A DNA stretch of 64,000 nt, from NCBI GenBank assembly GCA_003858485.1, contig RQYD01000004.1, positions 62,001 to 126,000 on the forward strand. Direction: 5' to 3'. The stretch is from Clostridiales bacterium COT073_COT-073. GTDB lineage: Bacteria > Bacillota > Clostridia > Lachnospirales > Vallitaleaceae. The number at the start of each line of letters is the position of its first letter. The first letter of the stretch is position 1. The notes beneath the pieces were generated by a model. The model had not been told where the DNA came from, made no database searches, and was given only the letters and a program-made list of their open reading frames with translations. The translations under genes were made by a program, and so were the position numbers. Positions 26,762-35,943 of the stretch are shown here, in pieces.

Positions 26762-28276
26762 TTAACTAATCTCTGTATGCTTTAAGGAATCTTCCATGGC
26801 TGTTATCTTGCCGGAAATGATTTCCTGTTCCTTCATTTTCTCAGCCAAAATCCTCGGTAATTTTTCAAGCGGGATGTTGGTTTGCCGAAAATGTCCTATC
26901 ATTTGCTCACTTAGTTCCTTTATTATATCTGAAAATTCGCTGTTAAAAAACAAATTTTTCATTTGTTCCGGGTCGTTACACCGGTCAAACAGAATATGAT
27001 CGGTAAACTCTGTATTTTGTCTTTCTGCCCAGCCAGTTCCCACATAACAAAGCTGATACTGTTCTGTAATTATTCCAGCTCTGGGAACATCACTGGGATA
27101 GATATAAATACAATTTTCCCAGTTTTTCTGATTTATATTTCCAGTTTTATGATCATCATCTCTACTGACCAAATCATCCATTTCCATGTACTCTTGCTGC
27201 CATAACACTCCGGCATCACGCCCCTGCTCCCTGCCGGAAAGCGGCAAATCCACCAAAGTCAGCAAGGTTTGCGCAAAATCAATAATCGATACATATTGGC
27301 TGATCCGTTTAGGCTTTTGCAAATAATGTGGCCATGAAATTAAGAGCGGAATCCGATAAACCGAGTCATAGAGATTGTTTTTTTCCAGTAAACCATGCTC
27401 ACCCATATATTCTCCATGATCAGAAGTAAAGATCACCATGGTATTTTCCAACTGATTCTGCTTCTTTAAAAAGTTCAGTATTTTACCAACATTATCATCA
27501 ATGCATTTCACCTCGCCACAGTATAAAGCTTTTATCCGGCGGAGTTCCTGTTCCCGATTTACTTGTTCTATCGGAAAATAACGCCAGCGTCCCCATTCAT
27601 CCTGTTCTGCCCAATCCGGTAATTGCTCCTGATAAAACGACTTTGGAATTTGCATATCTGCCGGCTGATACATAGTATCATAGGGTGCTCGTACCTGATA
27701 GGGCTGATGCGGATCCGGCAAACTAAGTATCAACAGGAAAGGCTGATCCGCCTGCATTTTCATTTTCTCAATTGCCCGATCGGTTAAAAAATCAGTAGTA
27801 TAGCTGTACTCATCTCCAATTTCATCTGCAATGATTTGCGGATTTCCTTTTTCTGCTTCCACTATTTTTTTATCATGACTGCAATTAAACATATACTCAC
27901 AATCAGCAAAGCCCATCTTGGGATGTTTTATCCAGCCGGGCCGGGCATCCCCATCCAAATGCCACTTCCCGATATAGATCGTTTGATAGCCATTGTCTTT
28001 AAAGCTTTGGGCAAAGGTAATGGTATCTTCCTTTATCGGCAGATCATTGCGATATGCCCCGTGAATATGTGGGTATTGGCCAGTTAAAAAACAGCCTCGG
28101 GATGGTGTACAAACTGCGCTGACTGTGTAAAAGTTCTCAAAACACAAACCTTTTTCTGCCAAGCTATCAATATATGGTGTTTTTACTTCCGTCCCTCCAT
28201 ATGCACCAATTGACCACATGCTTTGCTGATCAGTCTGAATAATAACCACATTTGGCCGTTTTTTTTGTTTCTTCAT
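26762..28276 (-). CDS. Type I sulfatase (alkaline phosphatase superfamily)
   Basis: A 504-residue sulfatase, distinct from the one at 23788-25251. NVVIIQTDQQSMWSIG forms the metal site. The formylglycine motif is C56-T-P-S-R60-G, the canonical C-T/S-P-S-R-G. FTSDHGEYMGEHGLLEKN carries further metal ligands and the catalytic region. There is no signal peptide, so it is cytoplasmic. ATG with GGAGAAAGCA upstream. Having Cys in this position in an anaerobe implies maturation by a radical-SAM maturase encoded elsewhere. It probably desulfates another position of the same imported glycan. Confidence 0.93.
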   Translation of the reverse strand: MKKQKKRPNVVIIQTDQQSMWSIGAYGGTEVKTPYIDSLAEKGLCFENFYTVSAVCTPSRGCFLTGQYPHIHGAYRNDLPIKEDTITFAQSFKDNGYQTIYIGKWHLDGDARPGWIKHPKMGFADCEYMFNCSHDKKIVEAEKGNPQIIADEIGDEYSYTTDFLTDRAIEKMKMQADQPFLLILSLPDPHQPYQVRAPYDTMYQPADMQIPKSFYQEQLPDWAEQDEWGRWRYFPIEQVNREQELRRIKALYCGEVKCIDDNVGKILNFLKKQNQLENTMVIFTSDHGEYMGEHGLLEKNNLYDSVYRIPLLISWPHYLQKPKRISQYVSIIDFAQTLLTLVDLPLSGREQGRDAGVLWQQEYMEMDDLVSRDDDHKTGNINQKNWENCIYIYPSDVPRAGIITEQYQLCYVGTGWAERQNTEFTDHILFDRCNDPEQMKNLFFNSEFSDIIKELSEQMIGHFRQTNIPLEKLPRILAEKMKEQEIISGKITAMEDSLKHTEIS

Positions 28277-28309
28277 TGCTTTCTCCTTCTCCCACTTTAT
28301 TCACTTTTC

Positions 28310-28350
28310 TCCTTTCGCCGCCTACTACGCAAAATGGCTTGCGGATGATA
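28310..28350. repeat. Solitary hairpin unit upstream of a sulfatase gene
   Basis: CTTTCGCCGCCTACTACGCA followed by AAATGGCTTGCGG is a single diverged copy of the ~42-base unit arrayed at 9393-9644. The rest of 28277-28479 holds nothing recognised. Confidence 0.6.
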
Positions 28351-28479
28351 TGATTATGCCCCAAAAATATTTACCATCAGCCCCGGCCACTTCCTGTTAC
28401 CTCATTCACCGCAGCCCCATGGCAATCCGCTTGGCAAATTGTCTGCACAGACATAAGTTTAAAAGCTGAGTTCACCGGC

Positions 28480-29367
28480 TTATGACTTAACTGAGCCAAT
28501 CATTACACCCTTGACAAAGTGTTTTTGAACCAGCGGATAAATCATCAGCACCGGTAAAGAAGATACAATAATTACACCATATTTAATGGTTCGGGAAATT
28601 TGCTCCAACCGCTTGATCATATCTAAATCGGTAATAGAGGTGTCAATTGTTTGACCGGAAATTAAAATATCCCGTAAAATTAATTGTAATGGATATAATT
28701 TAACATTATTGATATAAATCAAACCATTAAAGAATGAGTTCCAATGATAGACCGCATAATAAAGGCCAATAACCGCAATAATCGACTTAGACAGCGGCAA
28801 CACTACATAAATAAAATATTGAAAGACATTGCAGCCATCAACTTCCGCTGCCTCTTGCAATTCTTTTGGCATAGTATTGGCATAAAAAGTGCGGGTAATA
28901 ATTAAGTTAAAAACAGAAAATGAACCTAAAATCATCAAGACTGCTCTGGTATCGACCAGTCCTAAACTTTTCACCACCAAGTACATAGGAATTAAACCAC
29001 CGCTAAAATACATGGTGAATACAAAAAATAACATAATTATTTTTTGTCCCTTTAAATCACTGCGGGATAAGGCATATCCAGCCGGGATCGTAATAAACAG
29101 GGCAATCGCTGTTCCACAGCCGGCATATATCATGGTATTCATATAACCACGTAAAATCCGAACATCCCGAAAAATAAAATCATAGCCTTCAAAACTGATA
29201 CCCCTGGGCCAAAACCAAACTTTACCAGCTGATACCAAGTCCGGATTGCTGATTGATGCAATTACCACAAAATATAAAGGATAAAATATAAATATTAAAA
29301 TTGAAACCACCAAAATAGTCACTACTATATCAAATTTTTTATCATTATGCCACCAAGCTCTTTTCAT
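28480..29367 (-). CDS. Carbohydrate ABC permease, LplC/YtcP type
   Basis: Permease of about 295 residues with six hydrophobic segments and the EAA loop TMPKELQEAAEVDGCNVFQYF. The C-terminal KHFVKGVMIGSVKS is characteristic of LplC-type permeases. The ATG at 29365-29367 has GGAGGAAATAACA upstream. Third gene of the importer set binding protein, LplB, LplC. The related Lpl/Ytc systems move oligosaccharides, often from complex polysaccharides. Confidence 0.92.
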   Translation of the reverse strand: MKRAWWHNDKKFDIVVTILVVSILIFIFYPLYFVVIASISNPDLVSAGKVWFWPRGISFEGYDFIFRDVRILRGYMNTMIYAGCGTAIALFITIPAGYALSRSDLKGQKIIMLFFVFTMYFSGGLIPMYLVVKSLGLVDTRAVLMILGSFSVFNLIITRTFYANTMPKELQEAAEVDGCNVFQYFIYVVLPLSKSIIAVIGLYYAVYHWNSFFNGLIYINNVKLYPLQLILRDILISGQTIDTSITDLDMIKRLEQISRTIKYGVIIVSSLPVLMIYPLVQKHFVKGVMIGSVKS

Positions 29368-29387
29368 TGTTATTTCCTCCACTTTTT

Positions 29388-29640
29388 TGACAAATTAGAA
29401 ATTGTCGGGCTGTTCTCTACTGTCAGACCAAATGCTTCGCATTTGCCGCACCTTCGGCTCCGTCCTCTGACAATCCGCTTTGCGAATTGTCCACATGGAC
29501 ATCGGTTTTACTTGCAAAACCGCTTATCTGACAGTGAAGCACCGCAAAATGAATATGCCCGCTTTGCGGTCGCATTCATGTTTCCGTTTTCACCACTTAC
29601 TACATAAGATGGCTTTCGCGGCACAGACTTATGCACTTCA
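29388..29640. repeat. Intergenic repeat, family B copy 2
   Basis: Lies inside the importer operon between the two permease genes. The core at 29498-29580 has GACATCGGTTTTACTTGCAA continuing into AAACCGCTTATCTGACAGTG. A hairpin unit, CACTTACTACATAAGATGGC, follows at about 29595. It also starts with TTAGAAATTGTCGGGCTG, which recurs at the end of copy 3 as TTAGAAGTTGTCGGGCTG. No gene; the operon must be transcribed through it. Confidence 0.75.
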
Positions 29641-29642
29641 AC

Positions 29643-30575
29643 TTACAATATGCCGACTTTCGTTAATTTTTTGGAAATTTGATTTACTACCAAGAGCAAA
29701 GCAAAATTAATAAGATTATTAAATAAACCAATGGAAGCCGATAAGCTTAGCTGTCCACCTTGAATTCCAATTTTGTAAACATAAGTGGCAATAATTTCCG
29801 AGTAATCCAAATTTAAATTATTTTGCAATAAAAACGCCTTTTCAAAGCCCAATGTCATAATTCTGCCGGCACTTAAAATCAACAGCATAATAGCTGTCGG
29901 CATAATCGACGGCCAGTCAATATGAATAATTCTATCTAATTTACTGGCACCATCGACAATCGCCGCTTCATGAATCTCCGGGCTGACCGAAGTTAAAGCA
30001 GCAATATAAATGATCGAATTCCATCCCATTTGCTGAATGATCCCTGACCAAACATAGACATGTCTGAAGTTTTCTGCCTTAGTCATAAACCCAATGGGCT
30101 TAATCCCAAATACACCCAAAATTTGATTATAAATTCCATCGGTTCCCAAAAGCACAAACAGCATTCCACAAAAAACTACGGTTGAAATAAAATGGGGAGC
30201 ATAGGTCACCATCTGCGTTGCTTTTTTAAGTTTTAAATTTGTGGTATAATTCAATAAAAAAGCTAAAATTATCGGAATCGGAAATCCGGCAATCAGCGCA
30301 TAAAAACTCAAAACCAAAGTATTTCTGATCAAAGTTTCAAATTGGTATGATTCAAAAAACATTTTAAAATATTTAAAACCTACCCATTGACTGCCAGCAA
30401 AACCAAGATCCGGCCGAAAATCCTTAAACGCAATTTGAATTCCATACATTGGCATATAATCAAACAAAATGGCATAAACTATTGCCGGAATCAAGAAAAT
30501 ATAAAGCATATAGCTTTTTTTAATATATCGCATGATTCTGCTGTTATAATTCTCTTTATTTTTCTGATTTTCCAT
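29643..30575 (-). CDS. Carbohydrate ABC permease, LplB type
   Basis: Permease of about 310 residues, six hydrophobic segments, with the early DYMPMYGIQIAFKDF region and an EAA loop SPEIHEAAIVDGASKLDRII that match LplB/YteP permeases. The ATG at 30573-30575 has AGAGGAAAATT upstream. Partner of the LplC-type permease and of the lipoprotein encoded upstream. Confidence 0.93.
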   Translation of the reverse strand: MENQKNKENYNSRIMRYIKKSYMLYIFLIPAIVYAILFDYMPMYGIQIAFKDFRPDLGFAGSQWVGFKYFKMFFESYQFETLIRNTLVLSFYALIAGFPIPIILAFLLNYTTNLKLKKATQMVTYAPHFISTVVFCGMLFVLLGTDGIYNQILGVFGIKPIGFMTKAENFRHVYVWSGIIQQMGWNSIIYIAALTSVSPEIHEAAIVDGASKLDRIIHIDWPSIMPTAIMLLILSAGRIMTLGFEKAFLLQNNLNLDYSEIIATYVYKIGIQGGQLSLSASIGLFNNLINFALLLVVNQISKKLTKVGIL

Positions 30576-30606
30576 AATTTTCCTCTCATATATCACTATA
30601 ACCATT

Positions 30607-30637
30607 TAAAACCGCCCGCAAAAGCAGACGGTTTTAA
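30607..30637 (-). terminator. Stem-loop between binding-protein and permease genes
   Basis: TTTAAAACCG and CGGTTTTAAA arms with an inner CTGC/GCGG stretch form a strong hairpin just after the binding-protein gene. There is no long T-run, so it may attenuate or stabilise rather than fully terminate. Similar hairpins follow the binding-protein genes at 7917 and 34658. Confidence 0.6.
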
Positions 30638-30653
30638 ACAATACTAACTCAAT

Positions 30654-32309
30654 TTATTTTTTTTGGTTGTCTACAAATTCCTGGCAAAGTTTAACATATT
30701 CATTAACCTTTAACTTTTCAAGGGTCTTTAAATGGTCTTCCCAACCCTTTTGATCAATTCCATTGACAATTGATGTAGCCACAAATTTATTCAGATAATT
30801 ATCAATATCAGCCAACATCAATACCCGTTGTTCCGAATTTTCTTTGGATGCAAAGCCAAGTGGCAATGCCTTAACGCCATAACCTTTATCAATTACTTCT
30901 TGATTTAATAATGGTTTTAATTTCTTCGGTTGATTGGAAAAAATCTTATCTTGATAAGATAAATTAAAGTAAGCAGGTGATTTTCCAGCAAATGATTGCA
31001 TTCTGCGAAGTTCTTCACGGTTATTGGCGCCTTTGGCTTTTTGGATTTCCGGATCGTTTAAGAATTCCACCATGCCTTCTTTCCCTTCCGGTACTCTCCA
31101 GGCTTCATCTTTAACACCACGGTTCCAAGCCATAATGGTTTCTAAATCTTTATTGCAGTAATCATACCAACGCACCAATGCTCCCGGGTTCTTACAAGCC
31201 TTAGTAATGCTGAAGCCATCTACATGCTCAATATTATTTAAACCAACTGTGATATTGCCATTTTTATCAGCTAATAACAAAGGCAACCAGGTTCTGGTTT
31301 TATCTTGCTTATCATAGGTAATGACCACACCATATTTATCTACTTCTTCCGCCAATTTTGCTTTGTATTGATCCTGGCTATGGGTAAATACTTCTGTATC
31401 TAATAATCCATCTTTATATAATTCAGCAAAAAATTGTAATGCTTCAAAGTATTCATCTTGTTGAGCCGCAAATTTAACTGTACCATCTTTGGTCATAACA
31501 TGGGACGAACTTTCAAATACTCCAAAAGCAGCAAGAGCATTTTCCATTCCATCTCCCCAGCCCCAAACGCCGCGGAAAGTCATCGGAACTTCATCGGCAG
31601 TATCGCCATTGCCATTCGGATCACCGTTTTTAAATGCTTCTAAGACTTCTCTTAATTCAGCAGCATTTTTAGGAACTTCTTTTCCTACTGCTTTCAACCA
31701 GTTTTCATTGATAAACATTTGTGAGTCGATTGCATTCCAATATGTTTCATCACCGGTAGGTAAGCTGTAAATATGTCCATCCGGTGCTTTTAACATTTCC
31801 CAATATTCTGGTCTGGAATTAAAGAATTTAACGATATTCGGAGCAATTTCTTCAGTTAAAAATTCATCCAGCGGATAAAGCTGAGTATATTTTTCTTCAA
31901 CTGATAAATCTCCTAAAATCGCATCTGGCAAGTCACTTGTGCTAAACAAAATATTAATTTTTTCTTTCCAGCTGGAAGATGCTACTTCAATAAAGTTAGT
32001 GTCTACATTAGTATCAGCAATTCCTTTTTTTACCACTTCTTTATCATTGGCAGCTACTACCGGTGACAACTGTTCAACATAAATGTCAAAAGTTTCTTTT
32101 TCATTTAAAATCGGATATCCGGTATGATTAAACATAGCCATCACACCATCCTCTTTTTTCTGTTCTGTGTTTTCGGTTTTAGATGTTTCTGCCGGCTTAC
32201 TGGCTTCTTGTTTTGTGTCTTCTTTGGCTGGGGTCGTTTTTTCGCCGCATCCGCTCAAAGCAGTTCCAACCATAAGAATTGCCATTAATAAACTAATAAT
32301 TTTTTTCAT
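30654..32309 (-). CDS. LplA-type oligosaccharide-binding lipoprotein
   Basis: About 551 residues. The signal peptide ends in the lipobox ALSGC (Cys21), followed by a Lys/Glu/Thr-rich linker of about 40 residues and a large family 1 solute-binding domain (for example YPLDEFLTEEIAPNIVKFF and NGDPNGNGDTADEVPMTF). The NDPNGNG-type calcium-like loop is typical of LplA proteins. The ATG at 32307-32309 has GGGAGGTAATT upstream. First gene of the operon, about 190 bases from a consensus promoter. Confidence 0.93.
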   Translation of the reverse strand: MKKIISLLMAILMVGTALSGCGEKTTPAKEDTKQEASKPAETSKTENTEQKKEDGVMAMFNHTGYPILNEKETFDIYVEQLSPVVAANDKEVVKKGIADTNVDTNFIEVASSSWKEKINILFSTSDLPDAILGDLSVEEKYTQLYPLDEFLTEEIAPNIVKFFNSRPEYWEMLKAPDGHIYSLPTGDETYWNAIDSQMFINENWLKAVGKEVPKNAAELREVLEAFKNGDPNGNGDTADEVPMTFRGVWGWGDGMENALAAFGVFESSSHVMTKDGTVKFAAQQDEYFEALQFFAELYKDGLLDTEVFTHSQDQYKAKLAEEVDKYGVVITYDKQDKTRTWLPLLLADKNGNITVGLNNIEHVDGFSITKACKNPGALVRWYDYCNKDLETIMAWNRGVKDEAWRVPEGKEGMVEFLNDPEIQKAKGANNREELRRMQSFAGKSPAYFNLSYQDKIFSNQPKKLKPLLNQEVIDKGYGVKALPLGFASKENSEQRVLMLADIDNYLNKFVATSIVNGIDQKGWEDHLKTLEKLKVNEYVKLCQEFVDNQKK

Positions 32310-32505
32310 AATTACCTCCCATTTACTGTTTTTGTCTGGCCACAAAAATAATTTCAATTACCAGGATCATGGCTAAACTGTAATTATTTTGGGCTATCAT
32401 TTGCCTTTGGTACTTTCATTTTTCAATTAAAATCTGGTTATCCCATCCCTTCTCTGTTAATACTATACAAGAAACTTTTTAAACCCTCTTTAATAACTTA
32501 ACCTC

Positions 32506-32534
32506 ATTATATTATTAAGCCATTTTTTTGTCAA
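32506..32534 (-). promoter_or_regulatory. Consensus sigma-A promoter for the second sugar importer
   Basis: TTGACA (32529-32534), 17 bases, TATAAT (32506-32511) on the minus strand, a perfect match to consensus. It starts immediately after the terminator of the upstream tct operon. The roughly 190-base leader to the start codon holds no recognised riboswitch. Confidence 0.85.
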
Positions 32535-32535
32535 C

Positions 32536-32577
32536 AAAAAAGATATTATTTGACATATTGCACAAATAATATCTTTT
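32536..32577 (-). terminator. Terminator of the tctCBA operon
   Basis: AAAAGATATTATTTG, a 10-base loop, then CAAATAATATCTTTTTT on the minus strand. The T-run abuts the -35 box of the next promoter. Confidence 0.85.
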
Positions 32578-32660
32578 CTTTTATTTATTTCAACTTGGTT
32601 TCCATATGCTCGCATCACTAATCGCTATAGTACTCGCTGAAAAAGCTGACCATTTAACAC

Positions 32661-34181
32661 TTATTCCTCTGATTTCTTGCCCATAAATCGGTTAGTTGCT
32701 TTTCTTTGCCTGGCTTCTCCCTTTTTCAAAATAATTACCAAAACAAAAGTCAGCACAATAAACGCAAAACAAATGGGTCGGGTTACAAAAATAGTCCATG
32801 AACCGGCTGACATTACCAGCGAATTTCTTAAATTCGATTCAGCAATTGGTCCCAAAACCATTCCCAGTACAATCGGTACCGGTGGAAAATCTAATTTTTG
32901 CATAAGATAAGCGATTCCACCAAATAAAAGCATAACATAAACATCCATTTCCGAGTTGCCAATTGCAAATGCACCTGCACAGCAAGTTACTACCAGCGCA
33001 GAAGTCAGCAGATCCTGAGGGATATGGGTAATTTTCACAAACAGTTTCAGTAAATATTTCCCTTGAAAAAACATGACAAACTGGGAAACAACACAGCCAA
33101 TTAAAACCGCATAAACCAATGGACCAGAATTAGCAAAAAGCTTTGGCCCTACCACCAACCCATGCATAGTAAAAGCTCCCAATAAGGTAGCAGCCACTAC
33201 ATCCCCGGGAATTCCCAAAGTCAGCAAAGGAATCAAAGTTGCAGCTGTTGCACCATTATTAGCTGATTCCGGGGCAGCTATCCCCTTAATTTCACCTTCT
33301 CCAAATTTTTCATCAGACTTAGCACAGCGCTTGGCTTCATTGTATGCAATAAAAGAAGCAATTGCTCCGCCAGTTCCTGGAATTGCTCCGATAAAGGCTC
33401 CAATAAATGAAGATTTCAGCATTGTCGGCAGAGTTTTTTTGACATCTTCTTTACTGATTCTGTCTCCTGCCTCCGTTTCTTTCATGTCTGCGGCAATCAC
33501 CTCTTCAGTATGATTGATTCGACCAATCATCTGAGCAATTGCGTATACGCCCAAAAGTACCGACAACATTTTCACTCCATTGTATAAACGTAAATTACCA
33601 AAAGTAAATCGTGTTAAGCCACTAACAGAGTCCATCCCCACAGTTGCCAAAAGAATTCCCAGTCCTCCGCTGATTAAGCCCTTTAAAATGCTTTTTCCAC
33701 TGACTGAGGCAATAACCGACAAGCCAAACAGTGCCAATGCAAAATATTCTGGAGAACCAAAGCGAATTGCCACTTTGCTGATTTGCGGAGAAAAAAAGAG
33801 CAAGCATAATGCACTGATTAATCCACCAACTGTTGAGGCCACCAGCGCCATATCCAGTGCCCGCCTGGGCTGCCCGTTTTTACACATCGGATATCCATCC
33901 AATAATGTCGCAGCGGCCGCATTTGTTCCCGGAGTATTAATTAAAATTGAGCTGATTGAGCCACCAAAGTTTGCTCCAAAAAAAATAGAAACTAACATCA
34001 AAAGTGCCGGAACTGTATTCATTTTAAAAGTAAACGGCAATAACACCGTAATTGCCAAATTACCATTCAGTCCAGGAATTGAACCAAAAATAATCCCAAT
34101 AAAAATTCCTATATTTAATACAATCAAATTTTGTACTGTAACCAGCTGCTCCAACGCTGATATAATTACATCTATCATCAT
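32661..34181 (-). CDS. tctA: Tripartite tricarboxylate transporter, large permease TctA
   Basis: About 506 residues with 11-12 hydrophobic segments. The family signatures GSIPGLNGNLAITVLLPFTF near the N-terminus and GAIPGTGGAIASFIAYNEAKR in the middle mark the two halves. TctA is the large membrane subunit of TTT carriers, which import carboxylates using an ion gradient. I favour the ATG at 34179-34181 after AGAAGGGTGG; a GTG start three codons earlier is possible. Follows tctB by about 18 bases. Confidence 0.95.
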   Translation of the reverse strand: MMIDVIISALEQLVTVQNLIVLNIGIFIGIIFGSIPGLNGNLAITVLLPFTFKMNTVPALLMLVSIFFGANFGGSISSILINTPGTNAAAATLLDGYPMCKNGQPRRALDMALVASTVGGLISALCLLFFSPQISKVAIRFGSPEYFALALFGLSVIASVSGKSILKGLISGGLGILLATVGMDSVSGLTRFTFGNLRLYNGVKMLSVLLGVYAIAQMIGRINHTEEVIAADMKETEAGDRISKEDVKKTLPTMLKSSFIGAFIGAIPGTGGAIASFIAYNEAKRCAKSDEKFGEGEIKGIAAPESANNGATAATLIPLLTLGIPGDVVAATLLGAFTMHGLVVGPKLFANSGPLVYAVLIGCVVSQFVMFFQGKYLLKLFVKITHIPQDLLTSALVVTCCAGAFAIGNSEMDVYVMLLFGGIAYLMQKLDFPPVPIVLGMVLGPIAESNLRNSLVMSAGSWTIFVTRPICFAFIVLTFVLVIILKKGEARQRKATNRFMGKKSEE

Positions 34182-34199
34182 CAATTCCACCCTTCTGCA

Positions 34200-34643
34200 T
34201 CAGTTCATTTGTACTTGTAGAACTTCTTTGAACAATAAATACAACGCACCTACCAAAATCAAAATTATCACATAATATAATTTATTTTTGCTTTTGGTAA
34301 AAGCCAGGGTTACTACACCAAGAAACATGGTCGAGAGCAAAAAACCGGTTTTAAAAAGCAAACTATAAACCAAAAGTACCAGCATATAGGCAACCGCTTT
34401 CAATTCCTGTTTGACACGCAAGACCTTAACTTCGTCCTTTTTCAACCAAAGGCTTTGAACTATCAAAATTATGCCGCAAGCGACCCATAAAGCTGCAACT
34501 GCATATGGTACTGTGCGCGAAGTAATGCCATATGTTAAGGCATAATCCACGCCAATTTGCATTGGCACCAGAATGCTACAGATAATACCCAAACCAATGC
34601 TGACAAAACCCGCTGTTAAATTTGAGCGATATTTAATTTCCAT
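34200..34643 (-). CDS. tctB: Tripartite tricarboxylate transporter, small permease TctB
   Basis: A 147-residue membrane protein of the TctB/DUF1468 family with four hydrophobic segments (about 8-30, 40-64, 78-98 and 100-140, the last probably split). It forms the small membrane subunit with TctA. ATG with AAAGGAGGCACAAA upstream, just after the hairpin that follows tctC. Confidence 0.9.
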   Translation of the reverse strand: MEIKYRSNLTAGFVSIGLGIICSILVPMQIGVDYALTYGITSRTVPYAVAALWVACGIILIVQSLWLKKDEVKVLRVKQELKAVAYMLVLLVYSLLFKTGFLLSTMFLGVVTLAFTKSKNKLYYVIILILVGALYLLFKEVLQVQMN

Positions 34644-34657
34644 TTTGTGCCTCCTTT

Positions 34658-34711
34658 AAAAAATCAAAACAGGATTACCAAAAGACTTCAGCATTCCTGT
34701 TTGATTTTTTT
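34658..34711 (-). terminator. Hairpin between tctC and tctB
   Basis: ATCAAACAGGA and TCCTGTTTTGATTTTTT arms on the minus strand with a T-run, i.e. an intrinsic terminator. Because tctB and tctA have no clear promoter of their own, read-through is expected, giving more TctC than permease. Confidence 0.75.
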
Positions 34712-34712
34712 A

Positions 34713-35789
34713 TCATTTTGCGTAGTATTTCTGATATGCCTGTCTGCACATATCAACCGCATTTTGGATTGTTTTCATGATAGTTTCCCCATCTTCAATT
34801 GACGGAACATAATTGGCATTTTGAGCTAATTCTTTAAATTCATCTGTTTCCGTATAGGATAAAATTGCTTGATGCAGTGCTGCCACCTCTTCCTTTGGAG
34901 CATCACTTTTGGTCATCAGGAAATTACAGGTTCGAAATACAACATCATAGCCAAATGACTTAGCTGTTGGCACTGTCATTTCTTTATAACCGGTATAAGG
35001 CTGTTCAGAGAAAACTACAATTGGAACCAATGAACCCTCTTCCACATATTGGCTACCCAAAGAGGAAGTTGCCAAAGCACAAACTACATTGCCACCTACC
35101 AAGGCTAACAAGTCTTTGGCACTACCATCTGAAGTGACCGCTTCTGCTTCAATTCCGGCTTCACCAAAAAGCATGGTGCCCAGCAAATGAGTAGTTCCGC
35201 CCGGAGGGTTGGAGCCAAAGATTATTCTCTCTTTTTCTGCATACTGTTTCAGTTCTTCCCAGCTTTTTATTCCGGTTTTTTCAGGATTGACAAATAACAT
35301 AATATCTTCAGACACCAAACTGCATACAAATTGGTAATCTTCTAAATTTAATTTTACATCTTTATTAAATAATGGAGCCAAAGTAAACATACCAATTCCC
35401 CCAACCATCAACTCAGTAGTATCAGTTGGTTTATTTAACAGATCCATAGCCGCAATAGCTCCATTAGCACCAGTTAGATTATTAACCACCGCTGTCTTAC
35501 CATATATTTTTTGCAAACCCTGAGCAAAAATTCTGGCAATGGTGTCTGCCGCTCCGCCAGCAGCAAATGGTACCCGAATATTAAAATTTTGTTTTGGGGT
35601 AAAAGCATCTTGAGTTTCCTTTTTTTCAGCTGACTCCTTCTTTTCGCTTTCCTTTGGCGTCACTTCCTTTTGACCGGTTTCTGTTACTGCCTGTTTTTCT
35701 TCAGCATCTGCTGATGGCTTTTTCTGACAAGCGCCTAGCGATACTATCATGATCGCTGCCATTAATAAGGATACTAATTTTTTGTTCAT
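34713..35789 (-). CDS. tctC: Tripartite tricarboxylate transporter substrate-binding lipoprotein TctC
   Basis: A 358-residue TctC/Bug-family binding protein. The signal peptide has the lipobox SLGAC (Cys21), then a Glu/Lys-rich linker of about 45 residues. The mature domain shows the family motifs FNIRVPFAAGGAADTIARIF, VNNLTGANGAIAAMDLL and FGSNPPGGTTHLLGTMLF. ATG with AAAAGGAGGCGGATT upstream. It is first in the operon, behind a consensus promoter and LacI-type operators. The ligand (citrate, other carboxylate, or a sugar acid) cannot be inferred. Confidence 0.93.
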   Translation of the reverse strand: MNKKLVSLLMAAIMIVSLGACQKKPSADAEEKQAVTETGQKEVTPKESEKKESAEKKETQDAFTPKQNFNIRVPFAAGGAADTIARIFAQGLQKIYGKTAVVNNLTGANGAIAAMDLLNKPTDTTELMVGGIGMFTLAPLFNKDVKLNLEDYQFVCSLVSEDIMLFVNPEKTGIKSWEELKQYAEKERIIFGSNPPGGTTHLLGTMLFGEAGIEAEAVTSDGSAKDLLALVGGNVVCALATSSLGSQYVEEGSLVPIVVFSEQPYTGYKEMTVPTAKSFGYDVVFRTCNFLMTKSDAPKEEVAALHQAILSYTETDEFKELAQNANYVPSIEDGETIMKTIQNAVDMCRQAYQKYYAK

Positions 35790-35809
35790 AATCCGCCTCC
35801 TTTTAGCAT

Positions 35810-35823
35810 TGAAAATGTTTTCA
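35810..35823 (-). promoter_or_regulatory. LacI-type operator next to tctC
   Basis: TGAAAATGTTTTCA, a near-perfect palindrome matching LacI-family operators, about 20 bases upstream of the tctC start and just downstream of the promoter. The same sequence with a central CG lies inside the palindrome at 35944-35993. Confidence 0.75.
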
Positions 35824-35847
35824 CAAATATTTCCTTTGATATTTTGA

Positions 35848-35876
35848 ATTCTATCAATGTTTTTTCAACTTGTCAA
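35848..35876 (-). promoter_or_regulatory. Sigma-A promoter of tctCBA
   Basis: TTGACA (35871-35876), 17-base spacer, TAGAAT (35848-35853) on the minus strand. The spacer holds a weaker half of the LacI-type operator pattern. A repressor on the operator at 35810-35823 would block the first transcribed bases. Confidence 0.8.
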
Positions 35877-35943
35877 GCGATTTTATTATCTTTCTGTCTA
35901 TTTTTATGTTATATTTTTGTAATTTTACCGTCATTTTGCCATT

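Noticed and set aside
33580-34275. Plus-strand open frame of 231 codons
   Set aside because: It is the reverse-strand shadow of tctA, which has family motifs, a ribosome site and operon context.
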